A DNA stretch of 64,000 nucleotides from Amoebophrya sp. A120. Taxonomy: Eukaryota > Sar > Dinophyceae > Syndiniales > Amoebophryaceae. How positions within the stretch are numbered: the first letter of the stretch is position 1; every line of letters begins with the position of its first letter. A model generated the notes under the pieces. That model ran no database searches and was not told the origin of the DNA. It was given only the letters and a program-made list of their open reading frames with translations. Location of the stretch: assembly GCA_905178155.1 (NCBI GenBank), contig CAJINV010000004.1, positions 9,355,360 through 9,419,359 on the forward strand, in the 5' to 3' direction. Below are positions 20,122 through 33,500 of the stretch, one piece after another. The translations under genes and the position numbers were made by a program.

Positions 20122-22225
20122 ATGAGCCTCGCGGCCGGCGGATCATCCGCATCTTCCACCGCGGTTGCCGCGGTGCCAGCCGCAGCCGGAGGTGCGGCGC
20201 TCTTGTATAACAGCAGCAGCGGCCCAGGAACTACTACATCAAGTTCTTCACCACCATCAAATAGTACATCGCCTGGCACCAGCGGAGGTGGTGGTAGCAG
20301 ACCGTCTTCATCGCCGCCGTCAACATCATCTTCCAGCAGCAATAGCAGCTCTAGCAGTAATACTCTTAAAAGCAACTTCACCGCCACAACGGCCTGGAAC
20401 TTTCTTCCCGGCGCGGCGCACGCCGTCTATGGCGTTCTCAAATGTTACATTCTCAACTGTTACATGATTTGCCATGCAAAATTCGAACCAGAATCGACGC
20501 GATCAAGCTGCTTCGCATGGCAAATTCTCGAAGTGCCAAATAGGCTAAGAATCTGTGCCAAATCTGTCATGCAAAAGGCGCAATCTTTCCCCTTTTAGTT
20601 TTCCCATGCTTGCATCACAAACTCATGTAACAGTTGAGAATGTAACAGTTGAGAACGCCATACCGTCACGTCCATCCTTGTCGGATACCCGTTTGACACG
20701 GTATATGGGAGTGTCAGGATTGAAATCGTCAAAGTTGAGATAGTTTGTGATGCATAAAATGCAGCCCACAAAGTGCCTGTCTTGCAGAATAGGCAAGTGA
20801 GGCAGATTGTAAGCCTGTTGAGGGGTAGAAACTGAACAGCTAAAGTAGCATGACAAAAGGCGTCCTCTTTACCCAAACAGCATGACAAACTGGATTTCGG
20901 TTCTCCCTAAATTTGTGATGCGCCACTTGGAAACTGGGTTACGACTTTCATCCATTTTATGCATTGCAGATTATTTCAACTTTGACGATTTCAATCCTGA
21001 CACACCCATACGGTAAAAACCCGGCTGCAGACCGGGATGTACCACTTGTCGGCTGGCAGCTACAGCCCGGCCAGTTACAGAAGGTATGAAATGCCAGACA
21101 TGCATCACAAATCGGGTTTTCTTCTAGGTGATTCACCATGACAAATTCCAATTCTCAACTTTAGCAGAGTTAGTTGTGTAACTGCAATTTATACCAGCAG
21201 TGCGATGCTTTTCCTTTTTCAATGCATATACCACATCACCTTACAAAACAGTTTCTTCCGTGCCATTGGGCAGAGTTTTCAGCAAGAAGGCCTCTTCTTC
21301 CTCTACCGCGGGTGCGGGGTGCCCATGAGCTCTTTGTTACTGAAACGGCCCTTAGAGTTCTTCGTCTACGAGCGATTGAACGAAACGCAAAACCCCGGGC
21401 ACTACTTCCAAAACGGCGCCTACGCGGCCACCGCGGGGTGCTTGATCGGCTGCCCGTTTAACATTGTGAAGATTCGTGTGCAGAACGCGGCGAAAAAAAC
21501 TGTATTCTTGTCGACGTTTTTCATTTTCCCTTGGCGTAATGGAGGCGAATATGCTATACCACAACTCAATCTCTATTTCGATTGTCTTGTACCAAAAGCG
21601 TCACTTCTGCAAACGCAATGTATACAAATTCCATCTTCAGGTGCGCGACGCCGTCCGTGAAGTGTACCGCGAGGCCCCGTACGGCACCGGCTTCTTCCGC
21701 GGTTTACCGCTCCAGCTTGGCTTCAGCGTTCCATCGGCAAGCATCTACTTGGGTTTGTACGGAAAATTTCGCGAGGCTTTGTTAGTGGAAAACGACGGGC
21801 TGGTTTTGTCGAAGGGGACCGCGGGCGGGATCGCCGGAATAGCGTCCTCCGTGATTATGTGGAGCATACTCATGCCGGTGGACACGCTCAGGACAAAAGT
21901 GCAAGCGGGCGGACTACCGATAGTCGCAGCGGCTGCAAGTAGGGGAACAGCCAGTGGAGGGACCAGTGCTAGTACTGCAAGCAGCGCTGGCTCCGGCTCC
22001 GCAGCGACAACTGCATCAACAGGAGGTGGAGCGACCTCGGCGACCAGGCCTGCAATAGGCATCCTCCAAGCGGCAAAATCCATCTACGAGCAGCGTGGGG
22101 CCCGCGGATTTTGGTCTGGGCTGTTGCCAATGTACTTGCGAGCATTCGCGATTACTGCTCCTGCGATGTTTGCGTATGAGACCGCAAGAGATTGGGTCAA
22201 TACAGCAGGAGGTGGAAGAACATGA
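20122..22225 (+). CDS. Mitochondrial carrier family (SLC25) protein
   Basis: Exons 20122-20427, 20668-20703, 21016-21083, 21252-21501 and 21641-22225 join to 414 residues. After a Ser/Gly/Pro-rich N-terminus of about 85 residues come the three tandem carrier repeats. Repeat 1 has GYPFDTVKTRLQTG, the classic PxDxxKxR signature, assembled across two introners. It is followed by EGLFFLYRG. Repeat 2 has GCPFNIVKIRVQN (Asp replaced by Asn) and GFFRGLPLQLG. Repeat 3 has LMPVDTLRTKVQAG, a Ser/Ala-rich insert, and GFWSGLLPMYLRAF. Six membrane helices in the inner mitochondrial membrane are expected. The substrate cannot be told. The exon 3/4 boundary is ambiguous: either the GT-AG intron 21084-21251 or an introner removal ending at 21228 keeps the frame. 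Confidence 0.85.
20428..20662. mobile_element. Introner F1 (235 bp)
   Basis: Long terminal arms: TATGGCGTTCTCAAATG then TTACATTCTCAACTGTTAC, with the complement at the right end (GAGAACGCCATA). Perfect repeats CCGTC at 20423-20427 and 20663-20667. Removing 240 bp gives AAHAVTSILVGYPFD. Carries TTGCCATGC and CTGTCATGC motifs. Confidence 0.9.
20704..21010 (-). mobile_element. Introner E1 (307 bp), reverse orientation
   Basis: Arms TATGGGAGTGTCAGGATTG and CAATCCTGACACACCCATA, perfect repeats CGGTA at 20699-20703 and 21011-21015. It interrupts the carrier signature between Val and Lys; removing 312 bp restores PFDTVKTRLQ. Its interior matches E2 and E3 only as the reverse complement. The exon between F1 and E1 is only about 36-41 nt. 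Confidence 0.93.
21084..21251 (+). other. Intron containing a degraded B-type introner
   Basis: A B-like element starts TATGAAATGCC at 21085 and ends TTTTTCAATGCATA at 21228, but the left arm lacks the usual AAAAGCATCG block and no 5-bp repeat is visible. The base before it makes a canonical donor AAG/GTATGA, and AAAACAG at 21251 is a usable acceptor. This 168-bp GT-AG intron keeps the frame (SYRSFFRAIGQ). Removing 144 bp (21085-21228) would also keep the frame. cDNA would decide. Confidence 0.55.
21502..21640 (+). other. Spliceosomal GT-AG intron (139 bp)
   Basis: Donor AAAACT/GTATTC, acceptor CATCTTCAG/GTGCGC. Joins NAAKKT to VRDAVREVYRE and corrects the +1 frame difference between the two carrier exons. 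No inverted repeats or introner motif. Confidence 0.75.
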
Positions 22226-24525
22226 AAGCATTCGATGAGTGGGAGAAGTTGCGCCTATCTTATTTATCTCTATGTCATTGTCATTGAGAATTTCTTTGAA
22301 TACTAAGTGAGCGACATTAAAGATTCGGCATTGCCGTTTGTGTGATTTCTGACGTAACTACGTGGCCAAGGCCTACCTTTGTTCTGTAATCACTGATTGC
22401 GTGTTCTTCATCCTTCGCTGATGCAGTTGGGCTGCCAACGGTACAAGCCGAAGCCGAGTCGTTCGAGTTCTTCCGATTCCCGACCAGAGCGCAGCTGCGA
22501 CATTACGCAGCAGCAAGGGCGCAAAGGGGTGCACCCCGCGCACGGTGTTCCCGGACCGGGCGGCATTGTGGAGAAGGCCCGCGGGGGGCAGCAGCGCCAG
22601 CTCGTCCGCCTCCTCCGCCGCCGCGATGTGCGGCGCCGTCTGCGCGATGTGCAAAACCATGCACAACGCGGACAAGAAGGCGAGGCCGCCAGTGTCTGGC
22701 GACCGATGCGCGGCCGCCTTTTCGGCGCGCCTGGCTCGAGCCAGGGCGGGCCTGGCATGATGAACAGGCGCCCCAGGAGCAGGGGGAAAGCCCGCAGGAC
22801 CGGGCCCGATGTCGGGCATGTCCTTCAGTGTGCTTCGCTGTTTTCCCGGATTCAAATAACAACCCCGCTCGCAAATGGCCGGAGGTTTTTGTGGGATCTC
22901 TCTCGCGCCGATGTGCTCGCCGACAGACAGGTTTCGGAAGCCGGGCCACTACCCTGCGTACTGAGCGAGCCGCGGCGCGAAGGCGTCAACTACTAAGCCG
23001 GCGCGCGGGGGGGGCTTGTCGGCCCCCTTATGCGCCCCGAAACGCGACGCCGCAGTGGGCTGCCCGCTCTCATGTGAGGCACCGGCGTGGCCGATGGGGC
23101 TAGCAAGGCGCGCGCGCCTCGCCACGGGGCGGCTTTTTCGCGCATGGGCACCCATAGGGATGGATGCCCCGGGAGCCGTAGCCCGCGCCGGTTCGTTGTG
23201 GCGCGACCTACGTAGTGGCCCGGGCGCGATTCTGAGGCCGCCGCGGACGAAAACCCACCAAACGGCTTGGCAACAAGCTCCAGGCCGGGCCCGCCGCCTC
23301 TTAGTTACCCTGCTAGCTAGCGTTCGTAGCTGCGTTTGATTGTGCGCGTGCTTCGATCGTTGCCCGCGCGCGAGCGTGCGCCGCCTTTCGGCTTGTGAGC
23401 CCTTTTGTCGCTGTGGTTCGTGGCAGGCTCGCCCCCGCCGCTGCTCTGCCCGCCTGGCTGCCGGCCTTTCTGTGTGGCCGGCCGGCAGCGGGCCAAGCGG
23501 GCCCGCCTGGGCCGTGGTCTGTCGCGTGGGGCGGCGCCTCGGCCGGCCGTGCCAGCTAGCTCGTTGCGCCTCAGCTGGCGCATGGACATTTCCATCAGCG
23601 TGGAGGCCTCGTGGCGCCGGCGCCCTTTCATCTCTCTGGCTGCGCCCGCCGGCCGCACGCGCTCAGTCTCTCTGTTCCTACATGGTGCACCGCTGCAGAC
23701 ATAGTCCTGGTTCTGGGGCCGAAGCTCTTTTCAGAAGCAAAAACGAAGACGAATCCAACGGGGCCACGCACCTACCACGGCGTCGCGTGTTGCTTGGCGC
23801 TTCTGGCTATGTTTCGGAAGTATGGCTTGAAACCCAATTCAACGCAGGGCCATTAGCATTGTTCTTTGTCTCTTTTACGTCTGGTTGTGTCATGTGGTTT
23901 CCAGGATCCAGGCCGAGCTTTGATGTCCGACGCTTTTTTGCTGAAAGAATATCTGTCAATGTGAAAGAATGCCCGTTATGCGAATGACTCGGCAGCATTG
24001 CCTGCGTGCAAACAGGATCAAGTATGTAAGTTCGAGCTCAAACAAGCAGCTCACCTTACGCACAATGACCGCGGTCTTGTCTTCTGACCTATGCCTATCG
24101 CAGTCCCCTTGTTATATTTTTTTGTCGCCCAATGCACCACTTGCTTCGCTGGGCACGGGCTGCAGGGTCTTTGCATCAGTGCTCTTACATTCATGGACCG
24201 AATGTTCACACACCAGAGACAGAACGTAGAGGTCTTTCGTTGAAATATGAATATTTGTTTCTTTTTATTTCTGCCAAATAATCAAGAAAGTAACATCAAT
24301 TGCATGATATGAAGCCTCTTCATGTAAGTAGTTTTTTCACAAGATTTGACCTAGAGCTAGACTCCTGTATGGGATTAAAAAAGTACAGCCTTTATGATTT
24401 TCGAAACGGCTCTCAGAGTTCCAAATCGGAACCTGTTCTTACCAACATGTTCTTATTCGCGGCTCCGAGCCATACACACGTACCCACTCTTATTCTACGC
24501 CTAAAGTTACGCTAGTAAGTAGATC
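22226..24525. other. Intergenic with GC-rich island (about 22.4-23.7 kb)
   Basis: The centre is much richer in G and C than the flanks and contains perfect palindromes such as GGGGTGCACCCC (22526), CTGGCTCGAGCCAG (22731) and GCCCGATGTCGGGC. Long frames occur on both strands, as expected by chance at high GC, and none shows a recognisable domain or compositional continuity. From 23.7 to 24.5 kb the composition returns to normal, with no gene seen. Confidence 0.45.
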
Positions 24526-27500
24526 ATGATGAACAACAACGCAAATTTCCATCCAGACGGCCGCGTCCAGCAGACGATCCACTTGCTGGATGAGATTCTG
24601 CAGAAGCTGCAAACGACCGGCAACGCCGCCTCCAAATGCCGCGAGGAGGGGTGGAAGCTGCTCGAGGGAGGGCCAGGCGTACCTATGCCTTTCAGCAAGC
24701 GCAGTTCGGACTTGCGGCAGAAGAGCCTCTACGCGATACACAAGCCGGGCGAAACGTACTTTTACGCTTTATTGAAATCATTGCTGCACTCCATCGCGGA
24801 GGATCTCGTCGGGACTGGGGCGAAAAAACGAAAATCTTTTCGCGGGAACGGATGTGTTGCTCTGGCCACGCTCGTGACGAACTTTCTGCAGGCGAAGAGT
24901 TGTGAGGATTTGGACGGCTTTGTCCAGAACAAGCTGTATACCCACGCCGGGAGTTCAAGTTCTTCCTCTTCATCGTCTTCAAAGTCCTCGCAACATCCTT
25001 TTGTCAAAGAAACGCTCGGCTCCTCGGAGAATGTTCGGGAGCTGTTTTACATCATTGGAGAAAGAGTGCTCCGGACGTTCAGTCAAACGAGATTCGGCGA
25101 CCCGCTATCGCCAATACCTTTGACCGATTACACCGGAAGTTTGATCCTGGTCATCAACCGGCTGACGCCATTTATCTTTTTCGTTGACCCCGAATGCGTC
25201 CCTGCGGAAGACATCATCGGGATCTTGAACTACTTTCCCCTAGCCGGGCCATCCGACAAGCACTTCACGAATGTCGCAGCAAATTTGATCAAGTATTTCC
25301 GGGGGGATTTTCCAGCGAGCTCAGTGCGCGGACTGATTGTCGATGACAATTTTCGCAAGTACTCGGAAGCCTTTTACCTGCTGTTGCTACGCTACCCGTA
25401 CCACTTTCGGTTCTTCAGGCGAATAGCGCCTGCGACAGCGGCGCGACAGAACGTCGGTCCGGGTGGTCAGCCAAACCTCCCCGGCCCGGGCTACTTGCGA
25501 CAAGCAGAGAACCAGAGGCAAGAAGAGAATCTCAATCTTCAGCAAAATCGGGATTTGGGCCGACTGGAGCTTGTCAGCCCGTTGGAGTATGTGCAGAAGC
25601 TTCTCCCGACGGCGAGCTCGCTCCTGAGCGGCCCCCGGGCAAAATTACTGATGCTGTGCTGCACTTTAGTTGCGTTGGAATCGCATCAGCGGCACGAGCG
25701 GAGAAGGTCGAAGAACTTTGACAAGGTTGTGAGCTTACGGAAAATGCTCTTGGCAGAGGTAAACCAGAACGAAGACCAGGAGTTGCTCGTGGGGCTGATG
25801 TTTCTCCACTGGCTGTACCCAAACCTCGTGCCGAAGGACCACAGTGGTGGGCCAGACCAGCGTCCCATGGACGCAATCCAACTCGCGGGTGAAAGTAGCA
25901 GGTCAACCTACGGAGGAGCAGCTGCTGGTAATCTTGGGAGAGGTTCGTCGATGAATTTCAATCAGCCAAGTTCTGGCAGCTCTGCCTGGATGCGGCCCAC
26001 CCCGGCTTCTGCATCGTCTTCTTCCGCAAACTTCCAGACGGGAACGTCCAGAGGAACTGTGGCAGGCCAAAACCAAAATGCCGGCGCTGCTTCCTCCTCT
26101 TCATTCAGCTCCGACCGAGTCGACGACCTAGAAGATCTCCCCATCGGATCCTCCCTTCCGCCAGACTTACGAACGAAGCCGCACATTTTGAAACTGCTCC
26201 CCATGGACATCGTGGAGAGGCTGCTGGTTTACGACGAGGATTTTTTCACCACAGAGCTCGCAGAGGATTTCTTATTCGGGCGGCAATTGCAATTCAGAAC
26301 CGTCGTGTCCGCAGCGGCAAACAGCGGATCATCTTCTGGGAACAATGGTAGCTCGTCGTCCCAGAATTATCAGAGCCAAAGATTTCTCCCACTAGCGAAC
26401 TCCACGTCGCAGAATAAGCTGCTGGGAAAGATGCTGGAAAATCCGCCCATCGGGCAGCTGAGCAAGAGTAGTCTGCGTAACGCGTCGAAATCGGGGGGCA
26501 GCGGGAAGAAACAAGCCTTGGACGACGATTACTTTGGACCGACGCCGGGAGCTACGCCAGGGACGATGCGCGATAATGGACAAGACGAAGACCAGCAGGC
26601 TGTCCCGCAAGAAGACCCAATTATCCGCGAGCGCAGGCGCCGCCAGTTCACCAGCGTTGAAAGCTACTACTACCAGCTGGAAGAAGTCTTGCCCAAGCCG
26701 ACACAAGGTGCTGGGAAAGCTGCAGGTCGCGGCGGTCAAGGGGCCTCATCGAGTGCGCAGCAGATGAACTTCCAGCAGAGCATGGTCGTTGATAATGACG
26801 TTGCGAGGACCTCCGCTTCTGGCGCAGCTATTGGTGACGACGCACCGGATCTGTGGTGGTCCACAGAAGCGGTATTTGACCGGCTAGTGGAAATCGTGAG
26901 GCTGCCGTTGCTCTCGACATCAAGTGGAAATAGTGGTGGAAGTAGTAGTTCTAGTTCCAGACCTCCCCGCTCCGGCTCGTCTAAAATGCGTCACTTCCTC
27001 CGTGACCGAGCGGACTCTATTCTTCGCTTGGCGTTGGTCAACAAAGACCGACTGTCAGTTGCAGCTTCAACTACGTCGAGGAACAATAATAACAGTGGCT
27101 CCGAGCAGATATCATCGAAGAACGGTGTTGAGGAGGATGCAGCTTGGCAGAAAAATACCTTGACGGTTGCGAGATTTCTACTACTCGCCCGCTACTTCCT
27201 CGACGACCAAGTTTTGCTTGCGAAAGTCCGTGCTTTTTACCACAATCCGCTGGTGAAATTCTCCGACGAGCATTTGCTCTTCGCCGAGACGTTCTTCTTC
27301 GCTGCTACGGACAACAACCACCGGTTCTACGCGCAGATGGACAGTAGTAGCTCGAGGAACTATAGTGTGATGAGGGGCAACGTGAATTATGAACAACAAC
27401 ATGGTAGTACCAATAAATCATCCACCGCCCGGCTCTCCATCCTCGACTCTCACGTTCTTTTCGACTACATCCAAGCGGCGATCGTGCATCGCGATCGGGT

Positions 27501-30500
27501 CTCACCGCTGATCAGCCGACTCTACGCCTTGCTTGTCGCGAAACGAGTGCGCGCGAACGCCGCGTCGCAGTTCGATCTTAACGCATTGGAACTCGGGTTT
27601 GGGGAGTGGTGTGCTGGAGGCCATGCAGCGGGGGCATTGCTTTTGATAAAGCAGCCAACGCACCAGTCAAAGAGGACTTTACTGTACAACACGCATTTCC
27701 TCGCTCATGCGGCGTTGAAACTACTCGTCAAGCAACCAGCAAACTTGAGGCAAGCGAGCCCTGCCACTTTTCTACTGGAGTGGCTAACTGCGTTTTGCAC
27801 CCAGGACAACTGCAATTCGAATGACGCAACCCCAGCGGCAAGGGCCCCTGCGAGAGCTTTTGGCTCGTCTGCAGCAATAAGCGCTGCTCTCATCCTGAAA
27901 CTCATTCCCTACGAGGAAGGGGGAGAAGATGATGACGAAGATGCCATGAGCTTGGACGGGGGAGACGATGATTTATTTGAAAACAACAGCCGCCGCAGCG
28001 TGAACAACAACCCTCTACTCGCCAGCTCCAGCTCTGTCCGAAGCAACATGTCACAAATGCAGCCACGGGAAAGGAATTTGCTGATGTCGCAATTAAAAAG
28101 CAGCATCAAGCAGGTGCGAGGTGGAACAGCACAGGCAGCTGCGCTAGGAAGTAGAAACAGACGGTCTTCTTCTGGCGCCGCTCACCTTGGTGGGTCCGGG
28201 CGTTTTGCCGGCGGGGGCATGCACAATCCACCCAACTTCGATCAAGTCAGGATCCAGCTTTTGTCTGAGCTTCTTCAAGTCCCAGCGACCACTAGTACGC
28301 ACACCAACGCCGCAGGATCTTCCACTAGCGCACTTTCAGGGAATCTCAACGATTTCCAGACGCAGACGGCTGGCGGGATGTTATTGCAGTGGTTGCAGAC
28401 GACCATGCAAAAGATCTTAACCGTGAAACGCGACGCAGTATCGAATCGGGGACCGCCGCCTGGGGTTCTTTCCTCGCAGTTTGGTGGGAGGAGCAATGCT
28501 AGAAATAACAACAATAACGATAATTTTCAGATGCACGACCTCGACCTGCTGGACGATCATCTCGCAATCATGGACGGGGATGTCGATATGATGAGCCAAA
28601 ATGTAGTTCCGCCGCACAACTACAACATCCCGGGAGCGGCTTCTGCTCGAAGTCAACACAACTCGTCCCAGAACCAGAACAACCGGAATGAAAACCAAAA
28701 CCAGGAAATAGATAGCGCACGACCACCAGTAGACTTTGTCTACGTCCCAGCTGGGCAATTCACCACCCGATTCCTCACCCTCTGCGAGTTCATCCTCACT
28801 ATCGGTTGCTGTTTTGACACCTTCACAGCGAGGATGGAAGAGCAGGAACAGCAGGAGTGGCTGGTTGTCATCGAAGTCGCAATCAATCGGTTGATAAAAC
28901 CGATCCTAACCGAACCGTTCGCGAAAGGGATAATGACAGAAGAAGGGGACGAGACCAATTACCAGGGTAGCTTCCAGTTTCACAACGAGCTGCGAGTGAA
29001 AGCGGTTGGGAGATTGTTGCCGCTGTTATTGCAGATGCGGAACTCTTCTTCATCCTCGCGCAGCGGTATAAAAATCTCTTCGTCTGAAAACCTCGCCGCA
29101 ACTCTCGCCAACCTGGAGGACGACGTCGCAGACGCCCTTCCCTGGCCGATAACCGCCGCTGAGACGGCGGACGAGGAGGAGAAGTCGGGGCAGTTGTGGT
29201 TGGATAGGAACGACTGCACGCCCTGGGCGGCGTTGACCTGTCTAGTTCTCCACGGGTCTGGGCCCGGAAGAATACGGTGTCTCGCCAGCATGCTGATTGT
29301 GGCCGATAAGTTCCACCAGTGGTCCCGGTGGTACCAAGTCTGCGATGCGATCAGGAATGCTGTCATTGGTCCTCCGGTTGGACCTGGATCAGGGCCAATA
29401 AAATCGAATGATAGCGACGCGGCTTGTAGTTTGCTGGACCTCCCGCCTTCAGCGACCACTGCAGAAGCGGTGCGGCTAGGAAGCGCCTTTGTGCACAGGC
29501 AGCAGGCGGAGCTAAATGAAGCAGGGTCTACATCCACTTCTGCGTTCGGAGGTAGAAATAATATCAGAAGCGCAGCATCCTGGCTCACGGCTCAACACGT
29601 AATCGAGCTCTACAGCTACTGGCGGGCGATGATGCCCGACAAGCCGTTTCCGTTTGAGAAGCTAAGGGCGACGGGTTTCATTCCAGATTTCTACATTGCA
29701 AAATACCTATGTTTGTACAACGACCAGAGCATCGTTGGGTACGGTAAGACACTTTTTGACATGTGCAGCGGAACAAATGATCAAGATACGGGGCTCCTGC
29801 AAGGAGATGAAGACGTCACAACACGCCTGCGAAATCGGGAAAACCTTGCTGGCCCAGCGGTGTGCTTGCTGCAGGAAGATAATGATGGAAATCAAGATCA
29901 AAAAGCGCCAGCCGCGTCCGCGGGAGCAGCTGCAATCCCCACTTCGCTTCTGAACCCGGGTTGGCACGTGTTAAGCCCAGCAGAAATGGAGGAATTGCAA
30001 TTGCACGAAACACAAGCAAAACCACACAACCCAAGTACGAGTACCCACAAAAGAAAAAGAATCACAACTTTCCAGGAATCCTTCGGCCGCTACGTGGCCG
30101 CGGCACTCACGCTTCTCGGCGGAACAGGCGGCCTCGCGAGGCAACATCTTGCACACTTTGCGACCAAAATTACCAAAAAGCGGCTCGACGACTTTTTCGC
30201 AAAACTGGCAGATTGCAGTAAATCAAGTTTCGTGAAAAACGTGCTCGCCCCTTTCTCGACGCTGGCGTGTCGGCCGGTAGTTTTTGCCTGGTATTTCCGC
30301 TTAAAGCTCTTCTACCACCGAGACAGCGAGGTAGCCCAGATGCTGCCGCCGGTGGATTGTGTTTTTGTCAACACAGCAACTGCGGAGGAAATAAGCAGTG
30401 CAACTTCTACCGGCGGCGGAGGAGGTGCAGAAGCAGCAGCAGCAGTAGGAGCAGCGAAAAGTAGAAAAAGCTGGTCTGCGTCCAAGAACAAGCGATTCTC

Positions 30501-33500
30501 AAATGCGGGGCCGCAAGGATATGCACCAGCCTCTGGAGCACGAAGAAGAAGAACCCGAAAAGAAAAGCTTTCAGATCTCTTGTCGATCGAGAGTATCGGA
30601 AAGGACTTGATTTGCTACTTACCCTTTGTTCTAGAGCTGCTTGTCACAGCTTATGCTGATGAAGAGACTTATGGAAGTGTCAGAATCGAAATTGACAAAA
30701 TCGAAAAATTTGTGATGCACAAAATTGATGCCAGTTGGAGCCTCAGTTTCCAAGCGGCACATGACAAATTTCGGAAGCACCCAAATCCAGTCTGTCATGC
30801 TGTTTGGGCAAGGAAGATTGCTCCTGTCATGCTACTCTGGCAGCACATTGCATACCCCTAAACAGCCTTGCAATCGGTCTCATTTGCCTGCTCCCCAATA
30901 CAGGCCTCACGTGCCCTACATTTTATGCATTGCAAATTTTTCGATTTTGTCGATTTCGATTCTGACGCTTCCATAAGACCAAGACAGCAGATTCGTTGCC
31001 TGTGAACTTCAAGAGGGGCTTCGGAAGCTTCCAGTCCTTGTATCAAAAGTAAAAGTGTCTGGGTCTGGAAACTAACTTGTGATGCTGGGTGGCGTCTCAT
31101 GACGAGGCTACAAATGCTGGCTCAGCATGACAAGTTTCTGAGCTCCTAGCTGTTGCCTATTCTGCATGACAAACTGCGCTTCAGCATCACAGAAAAACGG
31201 AGCTCTTGGGTAACGTGCATGACAGATTTAAGAGTCATGCCAGACAAGCATGACAAACGTGAATTCTTCCAGACCGAGACATTTTTACAGTTGATATCTT
31301 GCCGGCCAAGTTGAAAGACGATCCGCAGGCGGTCAGGCAATGGCGGACAGTGTGGGGGGCAATGTTGTTGACCGATTTCCGCTTGTTGGTGGAGTTTTTG
31401 GAACCCGTGTTTGGACTGCCAGCGTTGCCACTGTATCACCTTGAAGATGAGATGCATCGGGGTCCTCGTGCCCCCGCAAGTAGCAGCTCTACTGACGACC
31501 ACAGGAGCACCAGCGGCGCGACAACCTTTAGCAACACCAGATTTCGTTCCTTTCACCTCGAAGTTGTCGACGTGTGCTGCGCAGCGCTCTTGCAACACAA
31601 TACCATTACCGTCGAAGAGCAAGCCGTCCGCTCTCTTGTCGGGATGCTACTCCGGACCACGGGGCTGATTCCACCGAATAAAACGACGTCTGGCAGCACA
31701 ACGAAAGTGAAATTCAAAAAATGCTTCCCAGCGGTTCATCAATTGATCAAATCGCGCCCTGAAATTTTTCTCCAGCCCACCGGGGTCGCGATCAGGAATG
31801 TGGTTAGTTTGTTAGGCAATGGTGCTAGTACAGACGGTGGTGGTGGGACAAAACAACCTGCGGCTTCTTTTGAAACGAAAAAGGTGAAGGAGCTGCTTGG
31901 AACAATTCGGGAAAACTTCTCGTCTGCACTTGACGACGTGCAAGTAGTTGCAGCTTCAACAACATCCGGCGCTCGAGTTGGTGTTGGAGGCTCCTCGTCT
32001 TCCTCGATGAACAACGATGTTGGCAACATCTTCGTACCCAGCAACAGCAAGCGGTACCAGAAGTTTCGGCTGAAGACAGAAATTACCCGTCGTTTATTGG
32101 ACTTTGTCCCCGCGTCCCAACAGGTCATCGAGAGTGTCCAAGATCACTTGGCACCCAACGCGTGGGCGTACACGAGTATCTTGGGCCTTTGCGCCTCAGA
32201 ACTTCACGACTTCGACTATTGCAAGCAGATCAACGACCGGGGCACAATCGAGCAGTTGTTACCGCATCTCGGGGACAGCTGGCGGATTGAGCACGAAGCG
32301 ATTGAGCGGGAAAAAAGGCGAAGAAGCAGTATGCTCGGTGGAAATGGAAATCGAAATGAAGGCGGTGACAACAATATGGACGTAGAAATGATGGAAAACA
32401 ACAACAGCACTGCCAGTGGCGTGAAAAAACGGTTGAACTTTGAAGACTCCGAGTCGGCGGGTGGATTTGGTCATCAACAACATCCGCAAAAGTTGCGGAA
32501 ACTGTCAACCGAGAGCAGCGGAATAAATGCCGCAGCTGTGGCCATGTCTCAATCGGTGCATGTCGTCGACCCGCTTAGGAGTTTTATTCACGAACAGGAA
32601 AGCCGGATGCAGACGCAGAGCTATTCCGGTGGGCCTGCTTCGCCGCCGATGGCTGGAATGTCGTCGGGTGACCTCCAAGGAATGGTTGGTGTTGGAGGAG
32701 CTGCTCGTGGCAGGGTTGGAAGTTCCGGGGAAGAAGTCAACAATCCACATGGCGAAGAGCAGGACCCCTACCAGCCCCTCGTTCCTTGCGAGAAGCTTCT
32801 GCAGCTCGCGAAGGAAACCGGGCGGCCGCAGTGCTTGAGGTTCATTGACGTAGCCGACTGGAGCAACTTATGTGGAGAGTTGGAAGTAGATCAAGCCAGG
32901 GACGACGAAAGTCCATCTGGATCTGGAGCAGGTACTACCCAAGCAGCTACGTTCGCCGAATATCTCTCCGAAGGGCCTATCGCAATCTCGAAAGGATACA
33001 AATCCGGTATGCGTATGCTTCAGGACGATTATACCAGAAAACGCAATAGAATGAATCGGTACGAGTTCCTTTGGGATCCAGCGATTCTGCGGCAATACGA
33101 CGAACTTTTGCCTTATTTGGAGCACGACTGGTCCACGCGGACCGACGAAAGCAAAAATCGCCTTACCGTGCAGAACAACCAAATCCTGAGCGCAAGCAAC
33201 CTCGGAAAGCGCCGCTTCCTCGTGTTTCAGCTTTTGCACCTCCAAACCCTCGTTGCCCACCCAGTCCGCGAGCTGCGGATGCTGGCACTGCAGGTGGAAA
33301 GCGCCTTACGAAGTAGGGGTGTATCAAATATTAAACCAACATCGTCCGACTTCGATCACGCGTCGGTTTTTCTGCACAAGAAGCTGCTGCGATTCGGAGA
33401 CGCGAAAGCCGACCCAGCGGTCTACGTTCGGCACAAGAAGGGAATAACTCCGACAACTGCGGTATGGGAGTGTCAGGATTGAAATCAACAAAATCGAAAC

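Noticed and set aside
22397-22996. 199-codon frame in the GC-rich island
   Set aside because: Overlapping frames of similar length occur in several other frames on both strands, composition is dominated by Arg/Ala/Gly, and no motif is recognisable.
23340-23987. 215-codon frame after the GC-rich island
   Set aside because: It starts in high-GC sequence and runs across a sharp composition change; no domain, no upstream context.
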